DNA of 64,000 bases from positions 434,001-498,000 of the forward strand of contig QVRM01000977.1 of NCBI GenBank assembly GCA_003439945.1, read 5' to 3'. This document shows, in pieces, positions 46,040-57,045 of the stretch; within the stretch, counting starts at the first letter, position 1; every line of letters begins with the position of its first letter. A program made the translations under genes and the position numbers. A model generated the notes under the pieces. That model saw only the letters and a program-made list of their open reading frames with translations. It was not told where the DNA came from and did no database searches. This DNA comes from Dermanyssus gallinae (lineage: Eukaryota > Arthropoda > Arachnida > Mesostigmata > Dermanyssidae).

Positions 46040-46117
46040 CACTGCAACAATAGCAACAACACCTACAGTAACAACAGCAGCAGCAGCACTACTGCAGGTA
46101 CAGCAGCAGCAACAACT
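46040..46117. repeat. CAG/CAA trinucleotide-rich tract
   Basis: Interrupted ACA/CAG units directly beside the SINE pair. Confidence 0.8.
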
Positions 46118-46308
46118 AGTAAAAGGTAAAGTTTTCAGGCTGACCCTCAGCCAAGATTTAACCTCTACGGAAATGTCTTTCACAGTGCTTCATAGACGGA
46201 CTCCCATAAATACAAATGTGCAACGGTGGGGCTCGAACCCGCGCACCTCTAATGTGCCTCTTCCGGTTGCGAGGCGCAGACTTAATCCGCCACGCTACTG
46301 GGCTCGAC
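46118..46308 (-). mobile_element. tRNA-derived SINE, copy 3
   Basis: Minus orientation. The B box (GGTTCGAGCCC) lies near 46231-46241 and the tRNA-like head ends at GGGCTCGAC (46300-46308). The tail, CTTTACCTTTTACT, is at the left. It is separated from the next SINE by about 7 bp, so the two form a head-to-tail pair. Confidence 0.8.
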
Positions 46309-46315
46309 AACAACC

Positions 46316-46500
46316 AGTAAAGTAAAGTTTTCGGGCTGACCCTCAGCCAAGATTTAACGTCCACGGAACTGTTTTCCACATTGCTTCATAGACGGACCCC
46401 CATAAATACAAATGTGCAAAGGTAGGGCTCGAACCCGCGCACCTATGTGTCTCCTCCGGTTGCGAGGCGCAGACGCATGCCACCGCGCCACCGGGCTCGA
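46316..46500 (-). mobile_element. tRNA-derived SINE, copy 2
   Basis: The same family and orientation as its neighbour, with a B box near 46426-46436 and the tail ACTTTACTTTACT at the left. The body matches the copy at 24306 (CAGCCCGAAAACTTTACTT; GGGGTCCGTCTATGAAGCAA). Confidence 0.85.
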
Positions 46501-47560
46501 CAGCAACAATTAGTACTACTATTACCACCTACATTGAGCATTAGTGTATTGCGGCAAGCCCAAGTTCGGCAAGTGCGTTGTCATCCGCGACAGATGCCAA
46601 CGCAGCAGTGGCCGCTGCTGGCTCCACGGTACTGCGCCGTACCGTTCAACATTAGACCTCGTCGACTTCTTGATGCGCGTCCTCGATCTCGTTTTCGTTT
46701 CTGCAATTTTTCGACAGTTGTCGCCTTGTGACACTTCAATACTAGCTAGCTAGCGAGCTAACTAGTTGGGAGTCATAGAGCTCTGAGCGAAAGGGGCCTG
46801 GCGGAAGGGGCAAGGCCGAATCAGGGTCGCCCAAGGGGTCGGTGGCCAAACGAAGCAGGGCGGAAACTCCTATTCGAATATGGCGCGCTGCCTGCCGGCT
46901 ACCGTCACGTCGCAGCCAGGCTTCGCCATTCGCTCTTCACTCATGTAGAAGCTGCGGCACCCTCGGCAGGGGCGGGCGGGCAAGTGGGAGTGGGGGGCGG
47001 AGTCGGGGGGGTTGTTGGCGACGGGGAAAGGGGTAGTTGGCGGCTGTTCCAGTAGCTGTAGTAGCAGCAGGAGCAGCGGCGGTAATGCAACGCACAACGC
47101 CTCGTCATTTTCGTGTCTGTCTGGCAGCGTGCCTCCTCCGGGGTGGTGGCCCGCGGACCGCTCGGTCGGTTGTGGAGGAAACAGCCGTTTCCTACTCTTC
47201 CGGTCGATATATTTCCAACGATAGAGGGCGGGAGCATCGTGCCACACAAGTGGTAATGGTGGTGGCAGCGAGAATTTGACGACGGCGACGACGACGACGA
47301 CAACGAGGGCGCAGACTGAAAAATGCTTCTGCTGCTGCTGTTGCCGCTGTTGCCTGCAGCCGTCACACCACTACCAACCACTACCACTATGACGGCCGTA
47401 TCTGGCACCCGCAGCCGGCATTCTGCAGCAGGCGGCAGACGGCGCGTCGTCGAGCGCTATTATTCAAAATTATCTCTTCGTTGTTTGTTAGATCGTTAGC
47501 GGCCGTTTGGCAGCGGCCAATGCCGGCAGCAACGAGGAAGGGGATGAGTTGTGGCAAGCC
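46501..47560. other. GC-rich island with trinucleotide tracts
   Basis: GC- and CpG-rich compared with the rest of the window. It includes G-runs at 46963-47025 (GGGGCGGGCGGG, then a later GGGGGG) that could form a G-quadruplex, a GCAGCAGGAGCAG-type tract at 47060-47080 and a GACGACGGCGACGAC tract at 47278-47305. Long overlapping ORFs on both strands are explained by composition. It could be a promoter-proximal region, but no TATA box, initiator or coding exon can be tied to it. Confidence 0.35.
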
Positions 47561-47688
47561 ATTAGAGAGGAAAAGGTGGAGCAAGAAGAGAAAGAAAAAG
47601 AAGAGATGATGATGATGATAACGTCGAGTGAGCAAGGACGAACGCTAGACAGGCAGAGGAAAGAAAGACAGAAGAAGAAGAAGAAAAA
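47561..47688. other. purine-rich tract
   Basis: GAAGAAAA- and GATGATGAT-rich sequence. Apparent Lys/Glu-rich frames are compositional. Confidence 0.5.
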
Positions 47689-47950
47689 GAAATAAAGCAA
47701 GAGGAATAGCTTAAATGAAGCAAGATGAATAGCAGAAATAAAGCAAGAGGAATAGCAGAATTAAAGCAAGAGGAATAGAAGAAATAAAGCAAGAAAAATC
47801 GCAGAAATAAAGCAAGAGGAATAGCAGAAATAAAGCAAGAGGAATAGCAGAACTAAATCAAAAGGAATAGCAGAAATAAAGCAAGAGGAATAGTGAAAAT
47901 AAAGCAAGAGAAACAAGAGAAATAAAGCAAGAGGAACAGGAGAAATAAGG
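47689..47950. repeat. 23-bp minisatellite, about 11 units
   Basis: The unit AAATAAAGCAAGAGGAATAG plus CAG recurs at a strict 23-bp step (TAAAGCAAG at 47762, 47785, 47808 and 47831). The outer units are more diverged (TTAAATGAAGCAAGATGAAT at the left, GAAACAAGAG at the right). Because 23 is not a multiple of 3, all frames cycle. The long minus-strand ORFs here are repeat artefacts. Confidence 0.9.
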
Positions 47951-48541
47951 CGGGAGTAGGGGAGTGAGTGAGTGAATGGGGGGCAGGGAGGGAGGGAGAA
48001 AAGCATGGGAAGATGGAGTTCGACCAGGAGAACGCTGAGCAGGCAAAGCGAGCTGGCGAGCGACCGTCGGGCGGGCGGGCGAAGCAAAGCAAGAATCCCT
48101 CCTACCGAAAACGAAGATGCGAGTTGTCGTTTAGAAATTCAGATATGCTTCTCCTATTCAGTAGTACGACGTCTGTCCGTACGTCGCTACGACGTATAGA
48201 CAGCGAAGAGACGGCACGTGGCATGCGTGTATGAACTGCGCGTGTCTGCATATACACGCGTGCTCTCGAACTAGTTGTTTCGGTGACAGCGTAGGTTCGA
48301 GTTGTTAACGATGCGCCTCCTTACGCACGGCACCGTTTCCCATTCGGGCGTGTGCCAACTTCCGTGTGCCGTGACATCGCGTCGAGACACAGGTGCGTGA
48401 AGAGATCGACACACCTCTTCAAAGACCGAACTCCGTCCGTCTAAACTCGTCCGGCTTTCTCAGGATCCTAAAATACTTGATATAGCCGTTGTACCATACA
48501 CTCTCGTGTACCGCAAAGCATCACACGCTCAGTTGGAGTAC
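47951..48541. other. GC-rich segment
   Basis: G-rich at 47951-48000 (GAGTGAGTGAGTGAATGGGG). The rest is CpG-rich with short ORFs lacking motifs. No gene. Confidence 0.4.
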
Positions 48542-48596
48542 GGGTCGTTATTGTAATAAATATATATATATATATACAGGGTGTGACGAAAATATT

Positions 48597-48628
<32 letters not shown>
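48542..48628. repeat. TA arrays around a 22-nt transposon-end remnant
   Basis: Two TA arrays (about 48560-48577 and 48599-48628) enclose CAGGGTGTGACGAAAATATT plus TG, which begins like an FB or mariner terminus. It looks like a nearly deleted element. Confidence 0.6.
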
Positions 48629-48629
<1 letters not shown>

Positions 48630-48746
48630 CGACTATTTCGCATCTTTTGACCGGCCTTGTATTCAGAATTTTATCACGAACACGATGTGCTTAGTTTCTG
48701 TATAGGATGACCGGTTGTCTCGCGCCAGCACATTTTATGCTCCTAT
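48629..48746. repeat. FB-family arm fragment
   Basis: It matches the arm interior (TTTCGCATCTTTTGACCGGCCT, shortened here; CACGAACACGAT; GTTTCTGTATAGGATGACCG; CACATTTTATGCTCCTATG). It starts directly at a TA array. Confidence 0.6.
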
Positions 48747-49368
48747 GGGGGGATATTAGTCCAGACAGTTTAATTGGAATCAACTATATTTTCAGTTTCG
48801 CTCTAATGTATTTTTTCAGCATTGATGTGGTATTTCATTGCATGTTATTCCTGAGCTATTCGGCCTGACTTGTTGTAGCCGTTGTTATAGGGAAATCAAA
48901 GTAATTTTAGGTGGCAAAGGCCATGGTATTTAGTTACTATGTCTAGGTTGAACGACAATTTAATTTACTTGTAATGATACTTATTTAAATGTCGATGTCT
49001 GAATGAACTTATAGGAGTTCTAGGCATAGGAAAGTCGTGCAACATCGTCCTAAAGGCAATGTCGGTAATGGTACCATACATATATACATATGTATATATA
49101 TACACATGTATATTTTTATTTCCTTCCGTATCTCTCTGTTTTTCTTTCTCTTCTTTCTCTGAATATGCAAATAAAGGCAAGCTCTAATACTGCGAATTAA
49201 AAAAAAATAATTGAAAAACGCCAAATATTTTGGTTTGGTTAGCTTAGAAGCGCCATCCATCGAATAGACAATGGCCAAACTTTGCGCCAATTGGTGGCGG
49301 CGTCTTTTTGTGAATTTGGATACAAGAAGTGAAGAAAACAAAACTTGGTGACTTTTAAAGAGCTGAAA
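48747..49368. other. unassigned sequence with TA/CATA repeats
   Basis: TATACATATGTATATATA-type sequence at 49077-49110. It may contain the lost 5' end of the mariner relic. No gene. Confidence 0.4.
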
Positions 49369-50282
49369 ATGGAGCAACGATTTTTCATTAAGTTTCGTGT
49401 TGAAACACTAAATCATATGTTCTAAAATAGTAAAAATATTTCGAAGTGCTTAGGTAACTAAGCAGTGTACCAAATCACTGTGTAATACGTGGTGTCGTCA
49501 ATATCGCGACGGACGTGAAGTGATCCAAGATGACCCTGGTTCGGGAAGGCTTTCGACGTCACTAACAGAATAAAACGTTGAAAGGTTCTGTAACAGTCTC
49601 GGCTGACATTTTACACGCCACAAGACTGGCAGCGAAATGTGTGCTAAAACTGTTGAAGTTCCAGCAAATGAACGTTCGTCAGGAGACGCCCGAATCTGAA
49701 GCTTATCAAACCGTAGCAGAAGACCCTGAGTTGGATTGGACCCTTCGAGAGTGATTACAAAAGACAAGTCATAGCTATATAGTTACTTCATAAAGACTAA
49801 GGCCTTATCTTCCCAGTGGTGCTCCCAAAGAGAAAGCTGATCAAAAATATTCAGACAAAGCGGATCCAACACTTTTGTAACTATTTTCTTTAACTAGAGG
49901 GAATTCATTTTCCACAAATTTGCCACATGCTTCTAAGGACAACAAGGAACACTACAGCAAACGGTTAGGAAGATTTTGCGAGAACGTCCGACGCAGGCCG
50001 GCATTTCGGGCAAACAACTCTTGGATCTTCTATCACATCCAACGTACCGGCGCATACATATGTTATTGATTTCGGATTACTTGAGCAAACATTCAAGGGA
50101 ACAACGTTTCGAGACAATAGAGAAGCAACTTAACTCGATTGCGAAAAACACCTTTAAAAAGCGTTTCCAAGAATAGAGCAAACGGTGGCACAAGTTCAAT
50201 CTGGCGGACGGGAGCTATTTTGAAAGAAAAAAATATCTTTTTTTTGTATAACTATGTATCACAAGTTTTCGATCCGCCCTCG
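49369..50282 (+). pseudogene. mariner transposase relic (second DD34D lineage)
   Basis: Broken frames from an ATG at 49369 (MEQRFFIKFRVET) continue as a RQYRDGREVIQDDPGSGR segment near 49497-49550, which is the linker after the first HTH. Further scraps lie near 49660-49740. The C-terminus reads EQRFETIEKQLNSIAKNTFK to RFQE (about 50103-50176), and past a stop KRWHKFNLADGSYFE, matching the mariner end (RWHKCI...GDYFE). The right terminus is probably CCGCCCTCG|TATATA at 50282. The left terminus is not found. The catalytic D positions are unreadable. It differs clearly from the mariners at 58.6-61.2 kb. Confidence 0.7.
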
Positions 50283-50623
50283 TATATATAACAGCAAACA
50301 CGGCTGAACGGATAGATAAACTCAGCTCTGTTCTTCAAACGAAATGTGCCGATCTATACTCGGTGCAGTTTTCGTGCATGGGTTACTCACTCAATTTCAA
50401 GTTAACGCCTAGCTCGAGAAAACGACACCCAGCAAGCAATATTACCCTAATACATGAAACAAGCCTGATAGAGACAACTCGGCAACACTGAGGCAATGAG
50501 TCTCGCTCTAACCAGAAGCCTGTCATCCGAAGCAATAACGAAGTTTCGTAGATTGTGAAAGGACATCGACACCATTGCCATCATCATCTTCATCATCTTC
50601 CTACGAAGCCACGTTAATGGAAC
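50283..50623. other. unassigned sequence
   Basis: No gene is recognised. A CATCATCATCTTCATCATC run occurs at 50581-50600. Confidence 0.4.
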
Positions 50624-51070
50624 ATGTTGCTGACGAAGCGGCCTGCGTTATTGTGCTCTCCTGACCTGATGATGCTAATCAAATATACAATGGCGGCGTC
50701 TGACCTGGACGTCTGCGAGGTCCGCACAGTCAGCTCTATGGACTGGCTGTCTTTTATTGGCCTGAACCCTCAGCAGCAAGAAACGCTTTCTGGTTTACTC
50801 TGCCAAACAAAATATCACCGTCTGAATAACGATATTCTACTCGCTGGTCTTAGAATGTATACAATTCTACTTTCACGTTTCACTGTTTCTAATGCAGGCT
50901 TTCACTCTTTGTTACAACGCAAACCATCTGCCTCACTTGTGCGAGATCTACGATGCCGGGGTTACTTTGAACCCTCTTTAGTCGAATTAGTTGATCTTCC
51001 GGTGGTCGCATCTAGGCAATTGGCCAACTGTCGTTTCATGTTGTCGCCCTTTTGTGCTCCGGCAATCTGA
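50624..51070 (+). CDS. hypothetical ORF, 148 aa, unknown
   Basis: An uninterrupted frame of 148 codons, long for this AT-rich DNA. The more likely start is the internal methionine of MAASDLDVCEVRTVSSMDWL at about 50693. It is rich in Leu, Ser and Arg with several Cys, and shows no signal peptide or transmembrane segment. I recognise no family. It may be a scrap of a retroelement ORF or chance. Confidence 0.2.
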   Translation: MLLTKRPALLCSPDLMMLIKYTMAASDLDVCEVRTVSSMDWLSFIGLNPQQQETLSGLLCQTKYHRLNNDILLAGLRMYTILLSRFTVSNAGFHSLLQRKPSASLVRDLRCRGYFEPSLVELVDLPVVASRQLANCRFMLSPFCAPAI

Positions 51071-51929
51071 ATAGAGTGGCACGTTATAGCGCAATAATAT
51101 CGTTGCCAGTTCATCTATTCTGTAACGTGAGCGCTGACATTGATTGAAGGCTGGCTGTGTCAGGCGTATTGATACTAATCATTCCTAAGACTACATATAT
51201 GTAATGGTTAGTATATGCTACGAGATATGTTTCTACACTGCAATCTGATATATCTATGCACGCACGATAGCAAACTTTCCGGAATTGGCTGTGTTCGCGG
51301 ATATACCACATTCCTTCTCTATTTTGTTCGGGGGCTAGGGTACGCCAGCTCTTTTACCACCAGTAGTCTGGCCCTGTAAGGGAAAAGCGACACTGAGTCA
51401 CTCCTTCCTCCCTCCTGAAGGGGCGCAAAGAGACCATTGAGAGCAACAACGATTGCCATGCTGCTTAAAATGGAACTAAAAATACAGCTCCTCAACTCCC
51501 ACACGGTCTGTTCTGCTGTGGCGCGCTCTCACGGCACTATGTTCTTGTTTTTCAAACTGAACGAGTGGTGACGGCGTATTACCATAGCGCACTATGCAAG
51601 CGTACTTATTAACACACACACACACCTATACGCGGCGCATACCCCCCGTCTAGCGATCAAAGGGGTCAGACGGCTAGAATGAAGGGTCGCCAAAAACCGA
51701 CTTCAGCGCTGCAAACCTGCCTCGGCTGTTCGGCTACCGGTTGTAATTGACACATTGCGTCCCCGCAGCAGTCGGCCGCACTTCGAGAAAGAGAGCCCAC
51801 ATCAACGTAAAGACTCGGCAGCCTTGGGCAAGCCAACATCGTTTGTTGCTGAGTAACACCAGCAAGCGGTGCGGGGGCAGCTGCCTTACTCTCCGCCTAT
51901 ATGATTCTCCTTCTTCTTATTCCGCTATT
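51071..51929. other. unassigned sequence
   Basis: Short ORFs only. An ACACACACAC run near 51613-51624. Confidence 0.4.
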
Positions 51930-52040
51930 CCTCTCTCTCTCTCTGCATTGCTCTCTCTCGTTCTATCTCTCTCTCTCTCCCTGTGTGTAGTTTCTCTATG
52001 TTGCTATTTCTCTCGAATTCTCTGTGTCTCTCTACCTCAT
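51930..52040. repeat. (CT)n-rich tract
   Basis: Interrupted TCTCTC runs. The long Ser/Leu frames across it are compositional. Confidence 0.8.
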
Positions 52041-52532
52041 TATCTCGATGTATTTCCATTTCTCCCTCCATTGCTCCGGCTTTCCATACTGTGTCGTCGT
52101 TGAGCAGCAACCGCTGCCTGTCGCTGTCGTCGTCAAAGGCAATCGCAGGACGGCAGTTCGAAGGACGGCAGTTCTCTAGCTCTGTGTAGCTCTCCAGTTA
52201 GCTGGCTGGCGGTATTATAAGCGCCGGGCCAACAGACGCCGGCCGAGGGGAGGCAACGAGCGAGATAGAGAGATAGAAGACGTTGGGATACGTTGATACG
52301 GGCTCCGTTTTGCATTTTATGCGCGTACGGAAACAGCCAGAGAGGGGCTGTCGCTGGGGCACGGGACGGCACAGCCCAGCAGTGAAGAGTAGGGCTGTGC
52401 CCATCGCGGGCCCCGTCGTCACTGTCGTCGTCTTCATTCTCCTCTTTGTCGTCTTCCAGCCAGACAGAGACGCGAGTTCTCCTCCTCCATGTCGGTCGTT
52501 GTTGTGCTTGTTGTTATCATTGTCGTTGTCGT

Positions 52533-52536
<4 letters not shown>
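52041..52536. other. GC-rich segment
   Basis: CpG-rich with GTCGTCGTC runs. The open frame at 52283-52855 passes through the TA array and is not convincing as a gene. Confidence 0.4.
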
Positions 52537-52574
<38 letters not shown>

Positions 52575-52575
52575 T
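52537..52575. repeat. (TA)n array
   Basis: About 14 TA units, then CACACATATATACA. Confidence 0.9.
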
Positions 52576-53319
52576 ACATAAACTATCGACGCCAATGCCG
52601 ACGGACGCTACCGCCATCGGCAGGAGTCAGAGTAACCAGACGACGCCGGTAGTGGTGGTGGCGGCTTTCGCTCCTCTGGTGACTTATGAGGGAATAATGC
52701 AAATTCCTTGTGCTAAAAAGCCACCGCTCCTTCTTCCATCTAGCCGCCTGTCCGTTCCCAAGCAGAATGGATCAAGGTCTCGCAGCCCCATCAGCTCTTC
52801 CGCGACCACCCCCGGGCCGTTGTCCCATTTCCGCTTGCCCTATTGCCTTGGATAGCCCCGCCCCCTGATTCCCTTCACGGTGCCCTTTACTAACATCACA
52901 CTAGTGGTAAGATGACGGCGGGGGTAGCCTATGGCGGCGAACTCTAGCTGGTCTAGCTAGCGTTGCTGCTGCGACTTCTATTACCACCGTTATAACCGCT
53001 ACCGCTTCTTCCAGAGCCCCCGCGTCCTTTCCGGGATCGTGTAGGATGTCGTTGGATGTCGTTGCTCAAGCAGGTCAGAGTGGAGGCAGCGGTGGTGGCA
53101 GCCAATGCGGCACACAACATCAGATAAACAGACAGACGGACGCATAGACGCAAGCGTATAGGGTCACAGTAGTTAGAATTCCAACAGCCCACCAACGGCA
53201 AGCTGGTGCTGAGGTTACTCGTCGATTGTAACAAGCTACTACTGGCGGCGGCAGCAGCAACAGAAGACCGGGTAGCTAGATAATAACGGCGTGTTTAAGG
53301 TCATAAAGTTAATTATCTT
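52576..53319. other. GC-rich segment, no gene assigned
   Basis: CpG-rich sequence with CTG/CCG-type runs (about 52960-53010). Short ORFs without motifs. Confidence 0.4.
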
Positions 53320-53396
53320 ACCGCCATTTTACATAGTCAATAATGGTATAGTGACGCGGACACTGTACCAATGTTCACTATGTAAAATGGCGGTAT
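53320..53396. mobile_element. 77-nt palindromic MITE, MADE1-like
   Basis: TACCGCCATTTTACATAGT (53320-53338) is the exact reverse complement of 53378-53396. The inner part also pairs (AATGGTATAGTG with CACTGTACCAAT, with mismatches), leaving a loop of about 7 nt. Outer TA on both sides fits a Tc1/mariner target duplication, giving 73 bp of element with CCGCC ends. This is the architecture of palindromic mariner-derived MITEs, which in other genomes can be processed as microRNA hairpins. Confidence 0.7.
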
Positions 53397-54203
53397 TTCG
53401 ACAAAATTGCCGGTTTTGGGACGGATTTGCGTGGTTCGCTCAAATATTAGAAAGTTTAAGTAACATGGCAGCAAAAAGCGGTATATTAGTATGCATATGG
53501 GCGCTGCCCTAAACGGTGGTGGTATTGTCTAGTCAAAAGGTGTTATACGCACTGTTGGTTACTTTTCACGTACAGAGAAAAAATGAGAGGGATAGAGAGA
53601 GAGGCAACCTACGGAGCTAACTTCATGTTGCGCACGTGGTATTACGCCAGTTGCCCATTCTAGCGAATACCGACTACACTAGCCTAGCGCTTACAAAATA
53701 AACTTGTTTCTCAAGTACCATACGCATCACGTTCACGTTGCGTCACTATTCTTGAAAGAGCCCTTGAAAGTTGCGCATGACGTATGTGATAAAAGTAAAA
53801 ACAACAACAACACATGAGTACCTTATTGAGGGTCTGAAGTAGCCCATGAGTTTCATTTAGTCTTTGCGTAGGCTGTACCATTTCATGATAAGTACAGCAT
53901 TATCAACACAGTTAACAACATGTTAAGGCCAAAACTTGCAGACAATGTGCGTGCAGGTCGCATCTTTTGTGTGCAGATATTGTACGCAATAGCTTGCACT
54001 TTAGTTAGAGCGGAGCCGCACACAATGTGTGCCTTAGTAAAATAAAACCTCAAATGAACACTCTTAAACGCGAAACTTAGAAAAACATTCATTTCATTAC
54101 AATAGTTGCAGAACACTGTATATTTGTATCATACGGGTACTTACTGTAAAGAATATCATTAAACTTGATACTTGTCACTCACCTGTATAGACGTGGTAGT
54201 TAT
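53397..54203. other. unassigned sequence
   Basis: No gene is recognised. It is AT-richer from 53880 onwards. Confidence 0.4.
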
Positions 54204-55303
54204 TAGCGCCTAGTTAATGTATTGTCGTAGTAGAAGCAGCCATAATATTAATCTAGTTGTAAACAAGAAACGGTCCAATGCGTTTCGTTGTAACCGTTGT
54301 TTTGTCCGGCAGTTAGGTCTTTCGAAGTTCGGCCATCGCAATAAACCTAATAGCATGACCATATCTCAGTACAAAGCGACACAGGTTTGGAGAAGATTAT
54401 CAGCTTTGCTTTATTTGGTCTAGTGCGACATTGCAATCGCTACATTTCGAAGTAGAACTGTATTCTGGGAGGCTTACATATTTAGTGCGTACACGTTGCA
54501 GGTTGGCCGTAGAAGGTCGATTTCATTTAGACCTAGAAGAGATGCCTCAAACTGCCGTTTGCAGTCTTCCTTAGTGCTCGTAGCCTTTGTAGCTATGGGA
54601 AGAGTGCACCTGTCATGATGCACATTTGGCTCGAGACAGCCTCTACGTCTTTCCAATTTGAAACGGTGGTCTATACAATGACGCCGTTTGATTTGCAACA
54701 CCAGTGAATGGGTCTGATTGGCAGCAACGCTATTGAGAACGCCCGCAGCACCACCTGGGTCTCGCGTCAGAGTTGCAACCAACCGGACGAACAAGAAATA
54801 CGATAGAGACGGCTTTTTCACCAAGAACCCGTTTCACCTAGAAAGCTAGCTTAACGCGGCACAGTGCGACTGTACTCACGCATACGTGTACAGAAAAACT
54901 TACATACTTGTACAGTAGTACAGAAAAACCTACATACTTGTACTTACTTGTACAAGTATGTAAGCACATACTTGTACTTACTTGTGCAAGTATGTAAGCA
55001 CATACTTGTACTTACTTGTACATACGTGTACAGTAGTACAGAAAAAAGGAGGGCAGACGATCATCATTTCGTCTGGCTATTTTACTAATACCAAGTGTAC
55101 TTATGCGTCAAGCAATATTAACTGTACTGCCAATTAAAGCTGGGTATGTAAAAAATATATTCTGGTATAGGATATGGCTGAATTGTCTGCTTAGCTCGAT
55201 AGCTGCCTTCCCTACAAGTGGAGGTCAAACATGCTCGCAGCGTGCACGTTGTGTTTGTATGGCGACGAATGCATACCTTAGTTAACAGAAAGATTAAACT
55301 CTG
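54204..55303. repeat. large inverted duplication, left copy
   Basis: The outer parts match the right copy in reverse complement: 54204-54545 with about 57345-57687 (for example TGCGACATTGCAATCGCTAC, GTACACGTTGCAGGTTGGCC), and about 55050-55303 with 57046-57320 (GACGAATGCATA... and AATTGTCTGCTTAGCTCGAT against its diverged complement). The middle (about 54550-54885) has no counterpart. No transposase is seen, so it may be a non-autonomous element or a segmental inversion-duplication. Confidence 0.65.
54886..55045. repeat. TACTTGTAC-rich palindromic minisatellite
   Basis: Repeats of ACATACTTGTACTTACTTGT, with its own complement (ACAAGTATGTAAG) alternating, make a self-complementary array inside the left copy of the inverted duplication. 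Only a short trace (GTACAAGTATGCAT) remains in the right copy. Confidence 0.7.
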
Positions 55304-56917
55304 TTCGACGGAGTTGCATAGCATTATGCCTGATAGATAGAGGAGATGTTACTCTAGTGGGGAATCTGTAGGAGAAGCTTGCCATTGGCCCTGAGTCGAC
55401 AAACTTATTTGCTCGCAGAGACGCGCGGACATGGGTATCTAGAGGTTCTCGGGGGGTGGGGGGGGGGATCTTCAAGGATTACACTACGGGTTGTAGGACA
55501 TGCACGCTTGTCCGTTGCTTATCCCGCGATAGGATAGATTGACCCGTATCAAGACGACAGCCTATACAGCAAGAAGTAACGCGGGCGGGAACAGATGAGC
55601 CAGGCTATCTGATACTGATTAGATGAACACAAGACGCTCAATCAGGTTGCCCACAGCTCTTATTGCTCTCCGGCTTGCTGGCGTTATAGGCATCGAGATA
55701 CCCGCAGCCTAGTCAGAGCTATCGTCAGCTCTCTCATTGCAGAGCTTTGCGTTACCCTATTTTTTCCTCTCTCTTTCTGACGATGATTTGCTTCAGCCTG
55801 GTCATTTTCTATGGAGTGAGCACGCTCCAACACGCCCCTAGAAGAACAGTTCATACGACCGACACATGAACATCTTTACCACATTCCACTGATCCACGCA
55901 GTGGCGTGAAGATCATAGTTTTGCTTGTGTTGTGTTGACTAAAATAGTAATACACGACCGGCTTGTCGCAAATGTTGCCCTGGATAGAAGAGTAACCGCA
56001 TAAGCTCGACTCATGGCGATTATGATTATGATTTGTTTTCGTATTGTCGCTATACGGCCCGCGCTCTATTTTCCGCGTCCGCAATATTTTAACTACTACA
56101 ACACTACTATAGACTACTAGAGACTACAGCAGAGTATGTAGACTATTCTACATATACAAATTGAATATCTAGGACCGCGTAGCGGTGTCTACGTTGACAT
56201 ACTTATATCTGTAATGATGTTCGCGTAATTCCGCAAATCCTAATCCGGTGTTTGCCGACACCAGGCCAGGCTCGCCAGGAGAACAAGTTATTTGCAACAC
56301 GTATAGCAGGTGCTTGCGCTGTATGCACGAAACTATGCGCTATAGACAACTGGGTCGTCCAAAAGGACCACAGGACCACAGCGTCGCGGTGACCGATAGG
56401 CGCACGCAGGATATGGCCTATCCTCACGTTTTGAGGTTCTTTGCTCATAGGTAAGGAGGTTTAAGCAACGGGCAGACACGTCGTTCAAACACGTGCGTAC
56501 AGATCCACTTTGGCTTAATCTACTTTAGGCTCATGCGCTGCTACAACAATCGGTTATGTACATTGCAGAACTGAGCGCGTGTTACAAGTTTCAGATGTTT
56601 CCAATAGGTATCTTCTAGGTTACAGCAGCAGTCCACAGCGAAACAGAAAAAAATCTAGTATAAACTATTGTGTTTGTTGGCCGGTAACGGCAGACAACAC
56701 GTGTAAGGCTGATCATAAATGTGCTGCACAGCACAGAAATAAGTGCGCAAATTAGATCATGCATTTCCATTTCCACAAGTCGAAATCTCTCGTATATTGC
56801 ACACTATTGTGAGGCATAGTAACAACCACAGCCATGTTGCTAGTGGCAGAAGTCCAGACACCGAATACATTTTTGCAATGCATATATCAACTTAGATGCG
56901 TGCGTAGGTTTAGGAAA
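55304..56917. other. gene-free region
   Basis: No gene is supported. A G-run of about 15 bp lies near 55451-55468 (GGGGGGTGGGGGGGGG). Confidence 0.45.
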
Positions 56918-56956
56918 GCTTGAGACCATACTCAAATAAAGTAAGCTTATACGAAG

Positions 56957-57003
<47 letters not shown>

Positions 57004-57045
57004 TTGGCAGAACTTGGCAAGAAAGTAATGGTTTAAAAAAAGAAC
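56918..57045. repeat. direct-repeat unit, (TA)n array and repeat B end
   Basis: GCTTGAGACCATACTCAAAT and the following AAGCTTATAC recur at 57687-57721. The TA array (56960-56998) follows both. After it, GGTTTGGCAGAACTTGGCAA also occurs at 61265, the left edge of a repeat-B copy. Confidence 0.65.

Noticed and set aside
47689..47950. Possible CRISPR-like array
   Set aside because: The units are contiguous 23-bp tandem repeats without unique spacers, and the window is eukaryotic.
47562..48092. Hydrophobic Leu/Phe/Ser-rich minus-strand ORFs resembling membrane proteins
   Set aside because: They are produced by the 23-bp minisatellite and the purine-rich tract. A period of 23 cycles all frames and there is no start context.
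52283..52855. 190-codon plus-strand ORF in the GC-rich segment
   Set aside because: It reads straight through a (TA)n array and has no motif. The open length is explained by GC-rich composition.
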